Notes under the pieces: generated by a model
Seen by the model: only the letters and a program-made list of their open reading frames with translations
Database searches by the model: none
What the model was told of the DNA's origin: nothing
DNA from: Xanthomonas sacchari
Lineage (GTDB): Bacteria; Pseudomonadota; Gammaproteobacteria; Xanthomonadales; Xanthomonadaceae
Assembly (NCBI RefSeq): GCF_024266585.1
Contig: NZ_CP100647.1
Location: 1,283,001 to 1,347,000, forward strand
Length of the DNA stretch: 64,000 nucleotides
Direction of reading: 5' to 3'
Part shown: positions 36,064-47,647 of the stretch, piece after piece
Layout of the letters: each line of letters begins with the position of its first letter
Numbering within the stretch: the first letter of the stretch is position 1
Program-made: the position numbers and the translations under genes

Positions 36064-37398
36064 ATGCATATCCCAACGTCCCCGGTCGGCCACGCGCCGC
36101 GGCACTTGCCGTTCTACCGGCAGTTGTACTTCCAGGTGGTCGTCGCCATCGTCATCGGCGCGGTGCTCGGCCACTTCGAGCCGGCGTTCGCCGAGAAGCT
36201 CAAGCCGCTGGGCGACGCCTTCATCAAGCTGGTGAAGATGATCATCGCACCGGTGATCTTCCTGACCATCGTCACCGGCATCGCCGGCATGACCCACCTG
36301 AAGACGGTGGGCCGGGTGTTCGTCAAGGCGATGGTGTACTTCCTGTTCTTCTCCACCCTGGCGCTGGTCGTCGGCATGATCGTCGCGCACGTGGTGCAGC
36401 CCGGCGCCGGCATGAACATCAATGCCGCCGACCTGGACCAGAGCGCGGTGCACAGCTACGTGGAGAAGTCGCACGAGCTGACCCTGGTCGGCTTCCTGAT
36501 GGACATCATCCCGAAGACGCTGCTCAGCCCGTTCGTCGGCGACAACATCCTGCAGGTGCTGTTCGTGGCGGTGCTGTTCGGGGTGTCGCTGGCGATGGTC
36601 GGCGAGCGCGGCAAGCCGGTGCTGAACCTGCTGGAATCGCTGGTGGCGCCGGTGTTCAAGCTGGTGCACATCCTGATGAAGGCCGCGCCGATAGGCGCGT
36701 TCGGCGCCATCGCCTTCACCATCGGCAAGTACGGCGTGGAGTCGCTGGTCAACCTGGCCTGGCTGGTGGGATCGTTTTACCTGACCTCGCTGTTGTTCGT
36801 GCTGGTGATCCTGGGCGCGGTGTCGCGTCTGTGCGGTTTCTCCATCCTCAAGCTGATCCGCTACCTCAAGGCGGAGCTGCTGCTGGTGCTGGGCACGTCG
36901 TCGTCCGAATCGGCGCTGCCGTCGCTGATGGAGAAGATGGAGCGTGCCGGCTGCAGCAAGTCGGTGGTCGGCCTGGTGGTGCCCACCGGTTATTCGTTCA
37001 ACCTCGACGGCACCAACATCTACATGACCCTGGCGGCGCTGTTCATCGCCCAGGCCACCAACACCGAACTCACCCTCGGCCACCAGATCGCGCTGCTGCT
37101 GGTGGCGATGCTCAGCTCCAAGGGCGCGGCCGGGGTGACCGGCGCCGGCTTCATCACCCTGGCGGCGACGCTGGCAGTGGTGCCGGAAGTGCCGGTGGCC
37201 GGCATGGCGTTGATCCTGGGCGTGGACCGCTTCATGAGCGAATGCCGCTCGTTGACCAACTTCATCGGCAACGCGGTGGCCACCGTGGTGGTCTCGCGCT
37301 GGGAGAACGCGCTGGATCGCGATCGCCTGCGCCTGACGCTCGATGGCGGCGAAAGCCCGCTGCCGGTGGTGGCCACGGAACCCTCCGCGATCCGCTGA
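36064..37398 (+). CDS. dctA: C4-dicarboxylate:cation symporter DctA
   Basis: 444 residues, of the glutamate/aspartate-type (DAACS) transporter fold with eight helices and two re-entrant hairpins. It takes up succinate, fumarate and malate with protons or Na+. The substrate-site motifs are all present: [10 protein letters not shown] (re-entrant loop HP1), [14 protein letters not shown] (helix 7) and [19 protein letters not shown] (helix 8). A Shine-Dalgarno GGAG lies a few bases before ATG 36064. Divergent from the porin gene. Followed by a textbook terminator, so maeB is transcribed separately. Confidence 0.97.
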   Translation: MHIPTSPVGHAPRHLPFYRQLYFQVVVAIVIGAVLGHFEPAFAEKLKPLGDAFIKLVKMIIAPVIFLTIVTGIAGMTHLKTVGRVFVKAMVYFLFFSTLALVVGMIVAHVVQPGAGMNINAADLDQSAVHSYVEKSHELTLVGFLMDIIPKTLLSPFVGDNILQVLFVAVLFGVSLAMVGERGKPVLNLLESLVAPVFKLVHILMKAAPIGAFGAIAFTIGKYGVESLVNLAWLVGSFYLTSLLFVLVILGAVSRLCGFSILKLIRYLKAELLLVLGTSSSESALPSLMEKMERAGCSKSVVGLVVPTGYSFNLDGTNIYMTLAALFIAQATNTELTLGHQIALLLVAMLSSKGAAGVTGAGFITLAATLAVVPEVPVAGMALILGVDRFMSECRSLTNFIGNAVATVVVSRWENALDRDRLRLTLDGGESPLPVVATEPSAIR

Positions 37399-37411
37399 TC
37401 CGTTACCCCTT

Positions 37412-37446
37412 GCGATGCGCCGGCAGTGCCGGCGCATCGCGTTTTT
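37412..37446 (+). terminator. Rho-independent terminator of dctA
   Basis: A perfect 13-bp stem GCGATGCGCCGGC / GCCGGCGCATCGC, 3-nt loop, followed by GTTTTT. It starts 14 bp after the dctA stop. Confidence 0.95.
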
Positions 37447-37504
37447 CCCGGCGTACAAGGACGTGGCGACAGCCGCCAGACAGGACCGCACCTGCGCCTG
37501 GGGG

Positions 37505-37510
37505 TAGAAT
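37505..37510 (+). promoter_or_regulatory. Putative -10 box of maeB
   Basis: TAGAAT about 38 bp upstream of the maeB ATG. The -35 region is weak. The same TAGAAT appears before rsgA (8407) and the zinc-finger gene (40681). Confidence 0.4.
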
Positions 37511-37547
37511 TCCGGGCCTCCGCGCCTTTCGACAAAAGAAGCCCTCG

Positions 37548-39833
<2,286 letters not shown>

Positions 39834-40276
39834 GCCGCCGCGTCGGCGCCGCACACGGCGGCGCCGGCATGCATCTGCGCGCACCGGCAGCAGCGCAGAT
39901 GGCGCCCAGCGTCGATGTGCATGTGCGCTGCCGCCGCCGCGGCGGCAGCATGGCGCGTGCGACGACGCACGAAGCGCCGGCAGGCATGCACATCACAGGG
40001 GATTTCTTGCGCGGAAACGCCCGCGGCGGCGCGCACAACGGGATCGGAGCGTGGGCGGCAGGGCGCCAGAGGCATGGTCGGCGCTATGCGCGCGTCCGGG
40101 CCGTGCCGGGTCGGTCGGCCAGGGAGGCAAAGCGAAAGGGGTGACTGAAAACGCTTTCATGCGCGGGCGACAGCATGTGTCGCAGTGCCACTTGCATCAT
40201 GCCGCGCGCGGCCGGCACGGAGGCCGCGCGAGGAGAGGCCAGGCACGAGGACGGCGCCCGCGGCGCCGCGCCGCGT
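39834..40276. other. Gene-free GC-rich gap with a LacI-like palindrome
   Basis: 443 bp with no supportable gene. It contains several GCATGCA/GATGTGCATG words and, at 40145-40158, TGAAAACGCTTTCA, a near-palindrome with a central CG resembling a LacI/GalR operator. No promoter-proximal gene is positioned to use it. Confidence 0.35.
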
Positions 40277-40537
40277 TCAGGCCATGCGCTTGCCCACCGG
40301 CAACGGCAGGCTGTCGCTATCGTTCTGGTTCAGCTTGGACGGCTTGCCGGTCAGCAGCACATAGGCATCGACGCCAGTAAGTTCGGCGATCTTCAGCAAA
40401 TGCCGGGCATTGGGAACCGAACGGTTGTTCTCCCAGTGACCGAGAGTGCTATGCGCCACGCCCAGCAAGGCGGCAAGCTCGCGCAGTGTGAAACCGGCAT
40501 TTCGCCGCGCCTGCATCAAACGCACACCTATATCCAC
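40277..40537 (-). CDS. Small XRE-family DNA-binding protein
   Basis: 86 residues. A single XRE helix-turn-helix occupies most of the protein (LMQARRNAGFTLRELAALLG then VAHSTLGHWENNRSVP), followed by KIAELTGVDAYVLLTG and a short polar tail. Start chosen at GTG 40537, since the domain begins there and GAGGTG lies about 6 bp upstream; the frame continues upstream without similarity. It may be a transcriptional repressor. The promoter region toward 40717 is shared with the divergent zinc-finger gene. Confidence 0.75.
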   Translation of the reverse strand: MDIGVRLMQARRNAGFTLRELAALLGVAHSTLGHWENNRSVPNARHLLKIAELTGVDAYVLLTGKPSKLNQNDSDSLPLPVGKRMA

Positions 40538-40717
40538 GAGACACCTCAAAGCGGCATGTTGGCACCGCGTGACACCAGCATAGTGTTGCGTTCGCCCTGC
40601 ATCAAGCGGATAAGAACGCCGTGTGAAAGAAGCGCGTCGCGGCGGCCGCCGGGACTGCGTCCGGCACCGGGACAGGCTGCTAGAATCGCCTGTCCCCTTC
40701 GCCGTGTCCCCACCGCC

Positions 40718-40915
40718 ATGAGCCATACCGCCACCGCGCCCGCCAATGCCCAGACGCGCTACGAGGTGCGCCGCGCCGACCTGCCGCTGAGCTGCCCGAC
40801 GCCGGAGATGGCGCTGTGGAACTCGCATCCGCGGGTCTACCTGCCGATCGAGGACGAGCCCGGCCTCGAAGCCAAGTGCCCGTACTGCGGCGCGGTCTTC
40901 GTGCTGGTCGACTGA
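40718..40915 (+). CDS. CHCC zinc-finger domain protein
   Basis: 65 residues, essentially one zf-CHCC domain, the fold shared with the mitochondrial complex I subunit NDUFS6. Zinc ligands are Cys in LSCPTPEM, His in WNSHPRVYL and the CxxC of KCPYCGAVF. The function of the stand-alone bacterial proteins is unclear. A TAGAAT -10-like box is 37 bp upstream. The GT4 gene starts 10 bp after its stop, suggesting one transcript with the LPS-type genes. Confidence 0.88.
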   Translation: MSHTATAPANAQTRYEVRRADLPLSCPTPEMALWNSHPRVYLPIEDEPGLEAKCPYCGAVFVLVD

Positions 40916-40925
40916 TCCGGGTTCG

Positions 40926-42038
40926 ATGCACCGCCTGACCGTGGTGCAGCTGCTGCCGGCGCTGGAGTCCGGCGGCGTCGAGCGCTCCACGCTGGAAATC
41001 GCTCAGGCCCTGGTCGACGCCGGGCATCGCGCCGTGGTGGTCTCGGCCGGCGGCCGGCTGTTGCCGGCGCTGGCCGCCACCGGTGCCGAGCACATCGCCC
41101 TGGACATCGGCCGCAAATCCTTGCTGACCCTGCGCCACGTGCCGGCGCTGCGGCGCCTGTTCGCGCGCGAGCGCGCCGACATCGTGCACGCACGCTCGCG
41201 GCTGCCGGCCTGGTTGGGTTGGCGCGCCCTGCAGGGCATGCCGGCTGGCCAGCGGCCGCGCCTGGTGACCACCGTGCACGGGCTCAATTCGCCCAGCCGC
41301 TACAGCGCGGTGATGACCCGCGGCGAGCGGGTGATCTGCGTGTCCGACACGGTGCGCGCCTACGTGCTGCAGCACTATCCGCAGACCGATCCGGCGCGCC
41401 TGCGGGTGGTGCCGCGCGGCATCGATCCGGCGCAGTTCCCGCGCCGTGCCTGGCCCGATCCGGCGGCGCGGGCCTGGGCTGCCGGCCAGGCGCCGGCGCT
41501 GGCCGGGAGTGGGCCGCTGCTGTTGCTGCCCGGGCGCGGCACCCGCCTGAAGGGCCACGCCGACGCGCTGCGCCTGTTGGCGGCGCTGCGCGGCGAGGGC
41601 CACGACGCGCGGCTGTGGCTGCCGGGCGCGCGCGAGGCCGGGCGCGAGGCCTACGTGCGCGAACTGGAGACCGAGGCGGCCGCGCTTGGCGTGGCCGACG
41701 CGGTGGCGTTCACCCCGCCGACCGCGCGCATCGCCGAGGCCTACGCCGCCAGCGATCTGGTGCTGCAGCTCTCGCGCAAGCCCGAGGCGTTCGGCCGCAC
41801 CGTGGTCGAGGCGCTGGCGGTCGGCCGGCCGGTCCTGGGCTGGGCGCATGGCGGGGTCGGCGAACTGCTGGCGCAACTGCAGCCGGCCGGCGCCGTGGCG
41901 CCCTTCGATGCCGTGGCCCTGCTGGCGGCCGCACGCGCGCTGCTGGCGCAACCGCCGGCGCCGCCGGCGACGCTTCCCTATACGCTGCAGGCGATGCAGC
42001 GCAGCACCCTGGCGATCTATGACGAACTCCACCCCTGA
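40926..42038 (+). CDS. GT4-family glycosyltransferase
   Basis: 370 residues, GT-B fold. The N-terminal acceptor domain starts VVQLLPALESGGVERST, a typical GT4 glycine-rich loop; TTVHGLNS follows. The C-terminal nucleotide-sugar domain has GRGTRLKGHADALR and the EX7E motif region RKPEAFGRTVVEALAVGRPV. Probably transfers a sugar to the LPS core or a related envelope glycan, as judged by neighbours waaA, lpxL-type and the O-antigen-ligase-like gene. It overlaps the next gene by 20 bp. Confidence 0.9.
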   Translation: MHRLTVVQLLPALESGGVERSTLEIAQALVDAGHRAVVVSAGGRLLPALAATGAEHIALDIGRKSLLTLRHVPALRRLFARERADIVHARSRLPAWLGWRALQGMPAGQRPRLVTTVHGLNSPSRYSAVMTRGERVICVSDTVRAYVLQHYPQTDPARLRVVPRGIDPAQFPRRAWPDPAARAWAAGQAPALAGSGPLLLLPGRGTRLKGHADALRLLAALRGEGHDARLWLPGAREAGREAYVRELETEAAALGVADAVAFTPPTARIAEAYAASDLVLQLSRKPEAFGRTVVEALAVGRPVLGWAHGGVGELLAQLQPAGAVAPFDAVALLAAARALLAQPPAPPATLPYTLQAMQRSTLAIYDELHP

Positions 42039-43374
42039 CGGTTCCCTGTCCGCTTCTGCCCCGCCCGAGGTCCGCGAGCGCTGGGCGCCGGTCTGGGTGC
42101 TGCTGTTCGTCGCGCTGTGGCCGGCGCCGGGCCTGGCCGCCGGGGTGCTGGCGCTGGGCGCGCTGGTCACCCTGGCGCGCTTGCTGCACAGCCGCTTCCG
42201 CGGCGGCGCGCGCCTGCTCAGCGGCCCGGCCTGGGCGCTGACCACGCTGCTGTTCCTGGCCTACTGGCTGCCGCAGCCGCTGTCGGCGCTGGGCGCGGTG
42301 GACGTGCCGCTGGCCCTGCGCGAATCGGCGGTGGACCTGCGCTTCCTGCCGTTCCTGTGGCTGGTGGCGATGGCGGTGGCGACGCCGCGCGGGCGTCGCA
42401 TCACCTTCAACGGCCTGGCGGCGATCGCCGCGCTCTGGACCGCGGACGCGCTGGCGCAGGCGCTGTGCGGCACCAGCCCGCTGTTCTGGTCGATGGACCA
42501 GTTGAAGTGGGCGATCAGCCACCATGGCCTGTGCACGCCGCAGGAGATCGCCCTGGCCGATCGCCTGAGCGGCGTGTTCGGCCCCTGCAACCTGAAGTTC
42601 GGCCAGGTGCTGGCCAGCGTGTCGCCGTTCCTGCTGTGGGTGGCCGCGCGCCGTGGCGGCGCCTGGGGCTGGCTGTTCGCGGCCGGCGCGGTGGGCGTGG
42701 TGCTGGTGCTGGCGGGATCGCGCGCCTCATGGGTGACCTACGCGGTGTTGCTGGTGCTGTCGGGCTGGCGCCTGCTTGGTGCGCGCAAGCTGCTGGGGCT
42801 GGGCCTGGTGGGGCTGCTGGTGGCCGCGGGGCTGGGGGTGGTGTCGCCGCAGGTGCACGACCGCTTCGAACGCACCGCGCGCGCGCTCAGCGGGCATCCG
42901 GCCGACCTCAACGCGGCGCTGACCGGGCGCGCGCAGATCTGGACCGCGGCCTGGTGCATGATCCGCCAGCATCCGATCAACGGCGTCGGCGTGCGCGGCT
43001 TCCGCGAGGCCTACATCAGTTGCGACCCGGACCCGACCCATGCCGGGGAGTGGGGCCGCGAGCCGGCCTTCCACGCCCACCAGATCGTGCTCGAGGTGCT
43101 CGCCGAAACCGGCGTGATCGGCCTGCTGCTGTGGCTGGCCGGGGCGGCGCAGGCGTGGCGCGCCTGGCGCTACGCGTCGGCGCAGGCGCGCGAACGCGCG
43201 CGGCCGGCGATGCAGGCGCTGCTGATCACGGTGTTCCCGTTCAACACCCACCTGGCGTTCTATTCGTCGTTCTGGGGCGGACTGACCATGCTGCTGCTCG
43301 GCCTGTATGCCGGCGCCCTGCTGGCGAACGACAGCGAGCCGGGCGAGCGCGCCGACGCCGCGGCGCCGGTCTGA
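42019..43374 (+). CDS. O-antigen ligase family membrane protein (Wzy/WaaL-like)
   Basis: 451 residues, about 11-12 transmembrane helices. A large periplasmic loop carries GRAQIWTAAWCMIRQHPING and GVRGFREAY, then FHAHQIVLEVLAETGVIGL, the Wzy_C/WaaL signature (Arg and His residues essential in this family). Joins polysaccharide to lipid A core, or polymerises it; which is not decidable here. Start ATG 42019 lies within the end of the GT4 gene, indicating translational coupling. Only 4 bp separate its stop from the convergent acyltransferase gene. Confidence 0.88.
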   Translation: MTNSTPDGSLSASAPPEVRERWAPVWVLLFVALWPAPGLAAGVLALGALVTLARLLHSRFRGGARLLSGPAWALTTLLFLAYWLPQPLSALGAVDVPLALRESAVDLRFLPFLWLVAMAVATPRGRRITFNGLAAIAALWTADALAQALCGTSPLFWSMDQLKWAISHHGLCTPQEIALADRLSGVFGPCNLKFGQVLASVSPFLLWVAARRGGAWGWLFAAGAVGVVLVLAGSRASWVTYAVLLVLSGWRLLGARKLLGLGLVGLLVAAGLGVVSPQVHDRFERTARALSGHPADLNAALTGRAQIWTAAWCMIRQHPINGVGVRGFREAYISCDPDPTHAGEWGREPAFHAHQIVLEVLAETGVIGLLLWLAGAAQAWRAWRYASAQARERARPAMQALLITVFPFNTHLAFYSSFWGGLTMLLLGLYAGALLANDSEPGERADAAAPV

Positions 43375-43378
43375 GCGC

Positions 43379-44320
43379 TCAGCCGCGCTCGTAGAAGTCG
43401 CTGCGGCCGCCGGGCTGGCGCTTGAAGCGGCGGTGGATCCACAGATACTGCGCCGGCGCCTCGCGCACCATCGCCTCGATGGCGGCGTTGACCCGCGCGG
43501 TGTCGGCGACCATGTCCTCCGACGGGAAGTCCTCCAGCGGCGGCGCGATGCGCAGGATGTAGTCGGCGCCTTCGCGGCGGTGGAAGTACGGCACCACCGC
43601 GCAGCCGGTCAGCCGCGCCAACTGGTGGGTGGCGGTGATGGTGGCCGCGGGCATGCCGAAGAACGGCACGAACACCGTGTCCTTGCCGCGCATGTCCTGG
43701 TCCGGGGCGTACCACAGGAACCCGCCGCGCTTGAGGTGGCGCACGCTGCCGCGCAAGTCCTCGTTGGCGAACATGGCGCTGGCGTAGCGCAGGCGGCCGC
43801 GCTTGACCGCCCATTCGAACACCGGATTGCGGTGGCGCCGGTACATGCCGGCCAGCGGCACGTGCTGGCACAGCAGGCGGCCGCAGATCTCCAGGGTCAT
43901 GAAGTGGCCCGACACCAGCAGCACGCCGCGGCCTTGCGCCTGCAGCGCCTGCAGGTGTTCCAGGCCCTCGATGCGGGTCCGCCGGCGAATCGCGCCGATG
44001 CCGCCCCACCAGGCGCGGGCGAACTCGAACACGCCCACGCCCAGCGCATCGAAGCTGTCGCGCAGCAGGCGCGCGCGCCATGCCGGGCTCTGCTCCGGGA
44101 AGCACAGCGCCAGGTTCACCTCGGCGGCGTGGCGGCGGGTGCGCGCCAGGCGCAGCGCCAGCCAGCCGATGCCGCGGCCCAGTGCGCGCTGCAACAGCCA
44201 GGGCAGGCGTGCGGCGATCACCGCCAGGCCGAGCAACAGCCAGGTGGGCCAGTGGCGGGGCGAGCGGGGCGGCGGTGCGGCCTGGGTGGCGGACGCGGGC
44301 GGAGTGGGGGCAGAAGACAT
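43379..44320 (-). CDS. lpxL: LpxL/HtrB-type lipid A acyltransferase
   Basis: 313 residues. An N-terminal proline-rich cytoplasmic stretch, a membrane anchor (about 25-48), then the lysophospholipid acyltransferase domain. The catalytic HX4E motif is His139 to Glu144 in SGHFMTLE. GMYRRHRNPVFEW and the RFGHRP-like end (HRRFKRQPGGRSDFYERG) fit secondary acyl transfer to Kdo2-lipid A. Divergent from waaA, which makes its substrate, with about 105 bp between starts. LpxL versus LpxP specificity is not resolvable. Confidence 0.9.
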   Translation of the reverse strand: MSSAPTPPASATQAAPPPRSPRHWPTWLLLGLAVIAARLPWLLQRALGRGIGWLALRLARTRRHAAEVNLALCFPEQSPAWRARLLRDSFDALGVGVFEFARAWWGGIGAIRRRTRIEGLEHLQALQAQGRGVLLVSGHFMTLEICGRLLCQHVPLAGMYRRHRNPVFEWAVKRGRLRYASAMFANEDLRGSVRHLKRGGFLWYAPDQDMRGKDTVFVPFFGMPAATITATHQLARLTGCAVVPYFHRREGADYILRIAPPLEDFPSEDMVADTARVNAAIEAMVREAPAQYLWIHRRFKRQPGGRSDFYERG

Positions 44321-44425
44321 GCCGCAAGTTTAGCCGGGCACGCGCACGACCGCGTCGGCGCGCACGCCGTGGCGTGCCTGGCGATCGTCTGCCGCCGGCC
44401 GCGTGCAACCGGCTATGCTGTCCGG

Positions 44426-45745
44426 ATGCGCAACGATTTCATCGAGCGGCTGCTGCGCGGCCTGTACTCGGCCGTGCTCTATCTGCTGCTGCCGGTCACC
44501 GTCTATCACCTGGTCTGGCGCGGCTTCCGCGTGCGCCAGTACTTCCAGCGCTGGGACGAGCGCTATGCCTCGTACTCGCAGGCGCGCGGCCGCCCGCGGG
44601 TGTGGCTGCACGCGGTCTCGGTGGGCGAGGTCAACGTCGCCGCGCCGGTGGTCAATGCGCTGCGCGCGCAGCGCCCGGACATCCGCTGGGTGATCACCAC
44701 CATCACCCCGACCGGCTCGGAGCGGGTGCGCGCGCTGTGGGGCGACGCCCTGGACCATGTGTATCTGCCCTACGACGTGCCCGGCAGCGTCGGCCGCTTT
44801 CTGCAGCATTTCCGCCCCAGCCTGGCGCTGATCCTGGAGACCGAGTTGTGGCCGAACATGCTGTTCGGCTGCCGCGACCGCGGCATTCCGGTGTACGTGC
44901 TCAATGCGCGGCTGTCGGCGCGCTCGCTGCGCGGCTACCGGGTGCTGCGGCCGTTGATCGGGCGCGCGCTGCGCACCGTCACCTGCGTGGCGGCGCAGTC
45001 GCAGGAGGATGCCGAGCGCTTCGTCGCACTGGGCGCGCGCGCCGACCAGGTGCGCGCGCTGGGCAACCTGAAGTTCGACATCGCCGCGCCCGCGCATCTG
45101 CCGGAGGTGGTCGCCGCGTTCCGCGCGCGCGTGCCGGCGGCGCGTCCGGTCTGGATCGCCGCCAGCACCCACGACGGCGAGGAAGCGGCGGTGATCGAGA
45201 TGCACCGGCAACTGCGCCGTCAGTGGCCGGACCTGCTGCTGTTGTGGGCGCCGCGGCATCCGGAACGCTTCGCCAAGGTCGAGGCGCTGGCGCGCGACCA
45301 GGGCTGGCGCGTGGCCACGCGTCGCCAGCAGGAGTGGCCCGACAGCGACGATGCGGTGTTCGTGATCGATACGCTGGGCGAGCTGATGGGGTTCTACGCC
45401 TGCGCGCAGGTGGCCTTCGTCGGCGGCAGCCTGCAGCCGATCGGCGGCCACAACCTGCTGGAGCCGGCCGCGGTCGGCACGCCGTCGGTCACCGGCCCGC
45501 ACCTGCACAACTTCTCCGAAATCTCGCGGCGCATGCGCGAGGCCGGCGCGGTGGCCATCTGCGAGGATGCCGGCGCCGTGTGCGCGGCGCTGCAGACCCT
45601 GTTGGCCGACGCCGCGGCGCGCAAGCGCATGGCCGAGGCCGGCTGCGCCCTGGTCGCGAACGGCCGCGGCGCGCTGCAGCGGACCTTGCAACTGATCGCC
45701 CCGCATCTGCCGCCATTGGCGGATGGCGCGAGCGTGGAGGAGTAG
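44426..45745 (+). CDS. waaA: Kdo transferase WaaA (KdtA)
   Basis: 439 residues. Transfers Kdo from CMP-Kdo to lipid IVA at the inner membrane. An N-terminal anchor (about 8-30), then a GT30 GT-B fold. Catalytic Glu68 is in HAVSVGEVN. ILETELWPNML, LKFDI, WIAASTHDGEE, RHPERF and FVGGSLQPIGGHNLLEPAAVG are family signatures. ATG 44426 gives the standard start. A block of REP palindromes follows the gene. Confidence 0.96.
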   Translation: MRNDFIERLLRGLYSAVLYLLLPVTVYHLVWRGFRVRQYFQRWDERYASYSQARGRPRVWLHAVSVGEVNVAAPVVNALRAQRPDIRWVITTITPTGSERVRALWGDALDHVYLPYDVPGSVGRFLQHFRPSLALILETELWPNMLFGCRDRGIPVYVLNARLSARSLRGYRVLRPLIGRALRTVTCVAAQSQEDAERFVALGARADQVRALGNLKFDIAAPAHLPEVVAAFRARVPAARPVWIAASTHDGEEAAVIEMHRQLRRQWPDLLLLWAPRHPERFAKVEALARDQGWRVATRRQQEWPDSDDAVFVIDTLGELMGFYACAQVAFVGGSLQPIGGHNLLEPAAVGTPSVTGPHLHNFSEISRRMREAGAVAICEDAGAVCAALQTLLADAAARKRMAEAGCALVANGRGALQRTLQLIAPHLPPLADGASVEE

Positions 45746-45808
45746 CGCGCCGGCGCGTCGAGAGTTACGCGCCTGGAGGGACGCCTGCCGACGTGCAGAA
45801 GCCCCCGC

Positions 45809-46176
45809 GTGGGAGCGACTTCAGTCGCGACGCATGACACTCTCCGTGCACCCATTCCGTCCATTCCATCGCGCAGCGCGTCGGGACTGAAGTCCCTCCC
45901 ACGGGGAGCTTCCGGATCACTGCGCCATTGCAGAGGATGGCGTTCGCTGCGTCATATGGTTTGGTCCGACACCGCACGCCACATGGTGTGCGATGTGCAC
46001 ACGTGTAGGAGCGGCTTCAGCCGCGACGAGGCGTTATCGGTAGCGCTTCGTCGCGGCTGAAGCCGATCTACGAATGACATTCGTCGTTCCTCGAGGTGCC
46101 GTCCAAGTCGCGACGCACGGCAAGCGCCGTCCCTCTCATCCATCGCGCAGCGCGTCGGGACTGAAGTCCCTCCCAC
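45809..46176. repeat. Cluster of three REP inverted pairs
   Basis: Pair 1: 45809-45902 (GTGGGAGCGACTTCAGTCGC with inverted GGGACTGAAGTCCC). Pair 2: 46005-46071 (GTAGGAGCGGCTTCAGCCGC with inverted GCGGCTGAAGCCG, slightly degraded). Pair 3: 46103-46176, whose left arm is reduced to GTCGCGACG while the right arm is intact. The gap 45746-46261 has no gene. Confidence 0.87.
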
Positions 46177-46209
46177 AGGGGGCTTCCGCGAAGCCTGACC
46201 CAAAACAAC

Positions 46210-46235
46210 AACGGCGGACCCGAAGGCCCGCCGTT
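46210..46235 (-). terminator. Rho-independent terminator of tolC
   Basis: On the minus strand AACGGCGGGCC-TTCG-GGTCCGCCGTT, one G-T pair, with a UUCG-type tetraloop, followed by the T-rich GTTGTTTTG. It lies 27 bp after the tolC stop. Confidence 0.88.
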
Positions 46236-46261
46236 CTGGTGGCAAGCGCGTGTGCGTGCGC

Positions 46262-47629
46262 TTACTGCGTGCTGTTGGCGGAGTTGAGCTTGGATTCGGC
46301 GCTCTGGGTCAGCAGCGCGTTGATCGACTGCACCTCGGCCACGTCCAGCGAGCCGAGCGCCTGGCTCAGCAGCAGGCGGTTCTGCAGGAAGTTGTAGCGC
46401 GCCTGCGCATAGGCCAGCTGCGCCTGGTACAGGGTGCGCTGGTTCTGCACCACGTCCAGCACGGTGCGGGTACCCACTTCCAGGCCGACCTGCGAGGCGT
46501 CGAACGCGGCCTGCGCCGAGACCACCGCCAGGCGCCGCGCCTCGATCTCGCTGATCCCGGCCACCACCGTCTGGTAGGCGTTGCGGGTGTTGCGGTCGAG
46601 CGCGCGCTTCTGCTGTTCGTAGGTGTCCTGGGCGATGTCGCGCTGCGCCAGGGCCTGGCGCACGGCCGACTGGGTGGCGCCGCCGGCGAAGATCGGGATG
46701 TTCAAGGTCAGGCCGATGGTGTTGCTGTCGGCGCGCGGGGTGCTGCCGCTGCCGGAGACGCTGTCGCCCCAGTTCGCGTCGCGGCCGGCGCTGGCCGACA
46801 GGTTCAGCGTCGGCAGGTGTCCGGCGCGTGCCGCCGACACGCTGGCCTCGGCCGCCTGCACCTGGTACTGGTAGGAACGCAGCGACGGGTTCTTGTCCAG
46901 CGCCGAGGCGATCAGGCTGTCGATGTCGCCGCCGGTGGCCGGCAGCTGCGGACGGAAATCCTCCGGCAGGCCGCGCAGGTCGCGCACCGGCTGGCCGGTG
47001 ATCTCGGTCAGCGCCTGGTACAGGTCCTGCAGCGAGTTGCGCGCGGTGATCGTGTCGGCGCGGGCCTGGTCGTACTCGGCGCGGGCTTCGTGCACGTCGG
47101 TGATCGGCGCCAGGCCCACTTCCAGGCGCTTGTCGGCGTAGTCGAACTGCTTCTTGGCGGCGGCTTCGTTGGTCTCGGCGGCGACCAGCGACTCGATCGC
47201 CACCAGCACGTTGAAGTAGGCCGCCGAGGTGCGCACGATCAGGTCGTCGTTGGCCGAATCCAGGGTGTAGTCGGCGGCCAGGCTGCGCGCCTTCTGCGCG
47301 CGCAGGTTGGAAAACTGCGCGAAGTTGACCAGGGTCTGCTGGCCCTGCACGGCGTAGCTGCGGCTCTTGCTGGTGCCGGCCAGTTCGCCGCCGCCGCGCT
47401 CGACCTCGCTATGGCTGCGCTGCAGCGAGGCGCTGCCGTTGATCTGCGGCAGCAGCGCGGCGCGCGCCTGCACCTCGCCTTCCTTGTCGTACAGCCGGGT
47501 CGATTCCGCGGAGGCCAACTGCGGGTCGCTGTTGCGGGCCATTTCGTAGACTTGCAGCAGGTCCGTGGCGTTGGCGGCCAGCGGAAACAGCGCGGCGGCC
47601 AGCGCCAGGACGAGGGATCGGCGGATCAT
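46262..47629 (-). CDS. tolC: TolC-family outer-membrane efflux channel
   Basis: 455 residues. Signal peptide 1-21 (ending LAANA). Two tandem OEP repeats build the barrel and periplasmic alpha-tunnel: LLQVYEMARNSDPQL opens repeat 1 and SLIASALDKNPSLRSYQYQ opens repeat 2, with GLAPITDVHEARAEYDQA and VGTRTVLDVVQNQRTLYQAQ at the paired helix ends. It serves tripartite efflux pumps and type I secretion. It follows the pcm-like gene by 18 bp and ends in a strong terminator. Confidence 0.95.
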   Translation of the reverse strand: MIRRSLVLALAAALFPLAANATDLLQVYEMARNSDPQLASAESTRLYDKEGEVQARAALLPQINGSASLQRSHSEVERGGGELAGTSKSRSYAVQGQQTLVNFAQFSNLRAQKARSLAADYTLDSANDDLIVRTSAAYFNVLVAIESLVAAETNEAAAKKQFDYADKRLEVGLAPITDVHEARAEYDQARADTITARNSLQDLYQALTEITGQPVRDLRGLPEDFRPQLPATGGDIDSLIASALDKNPSLRSYQYQVQAAEASVSAARAGHLPTLNLSASAGRDANWGDSVSGSGSTPRADSNTIGLTLNIPIFAGGATQSAVRQALAQRDIAQDTYEQQKRALDRNTRNAYQTVVAGISEIEARRLAVVSAQAAFDASQVGLEVGTRTVLDVVQNQRTLYQAQLAYAQARYNFLQNRLLLSQALGSLDVAEVQSINALLTQSAESKLNSANSTQ

Positions 47630-47647
47630 TGCGGCTTCCTTGATGGA

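Noticed and set aside
40145-40158. LacI-like operator TGAAAACGCTTTCA
   Set aside because: It lies in a gene-free gap downstream of maeB and downstream of the minus-strand XRE gene, with no promoter in a position to be controlled. Kept only as a note.
39834-40276. Possible small RNA or gene in the maeB-XRE gap
   Set aside because: No promoter-terminator pair or conserved coding pattern could be seen; repeated GCATGCA words are not enough.
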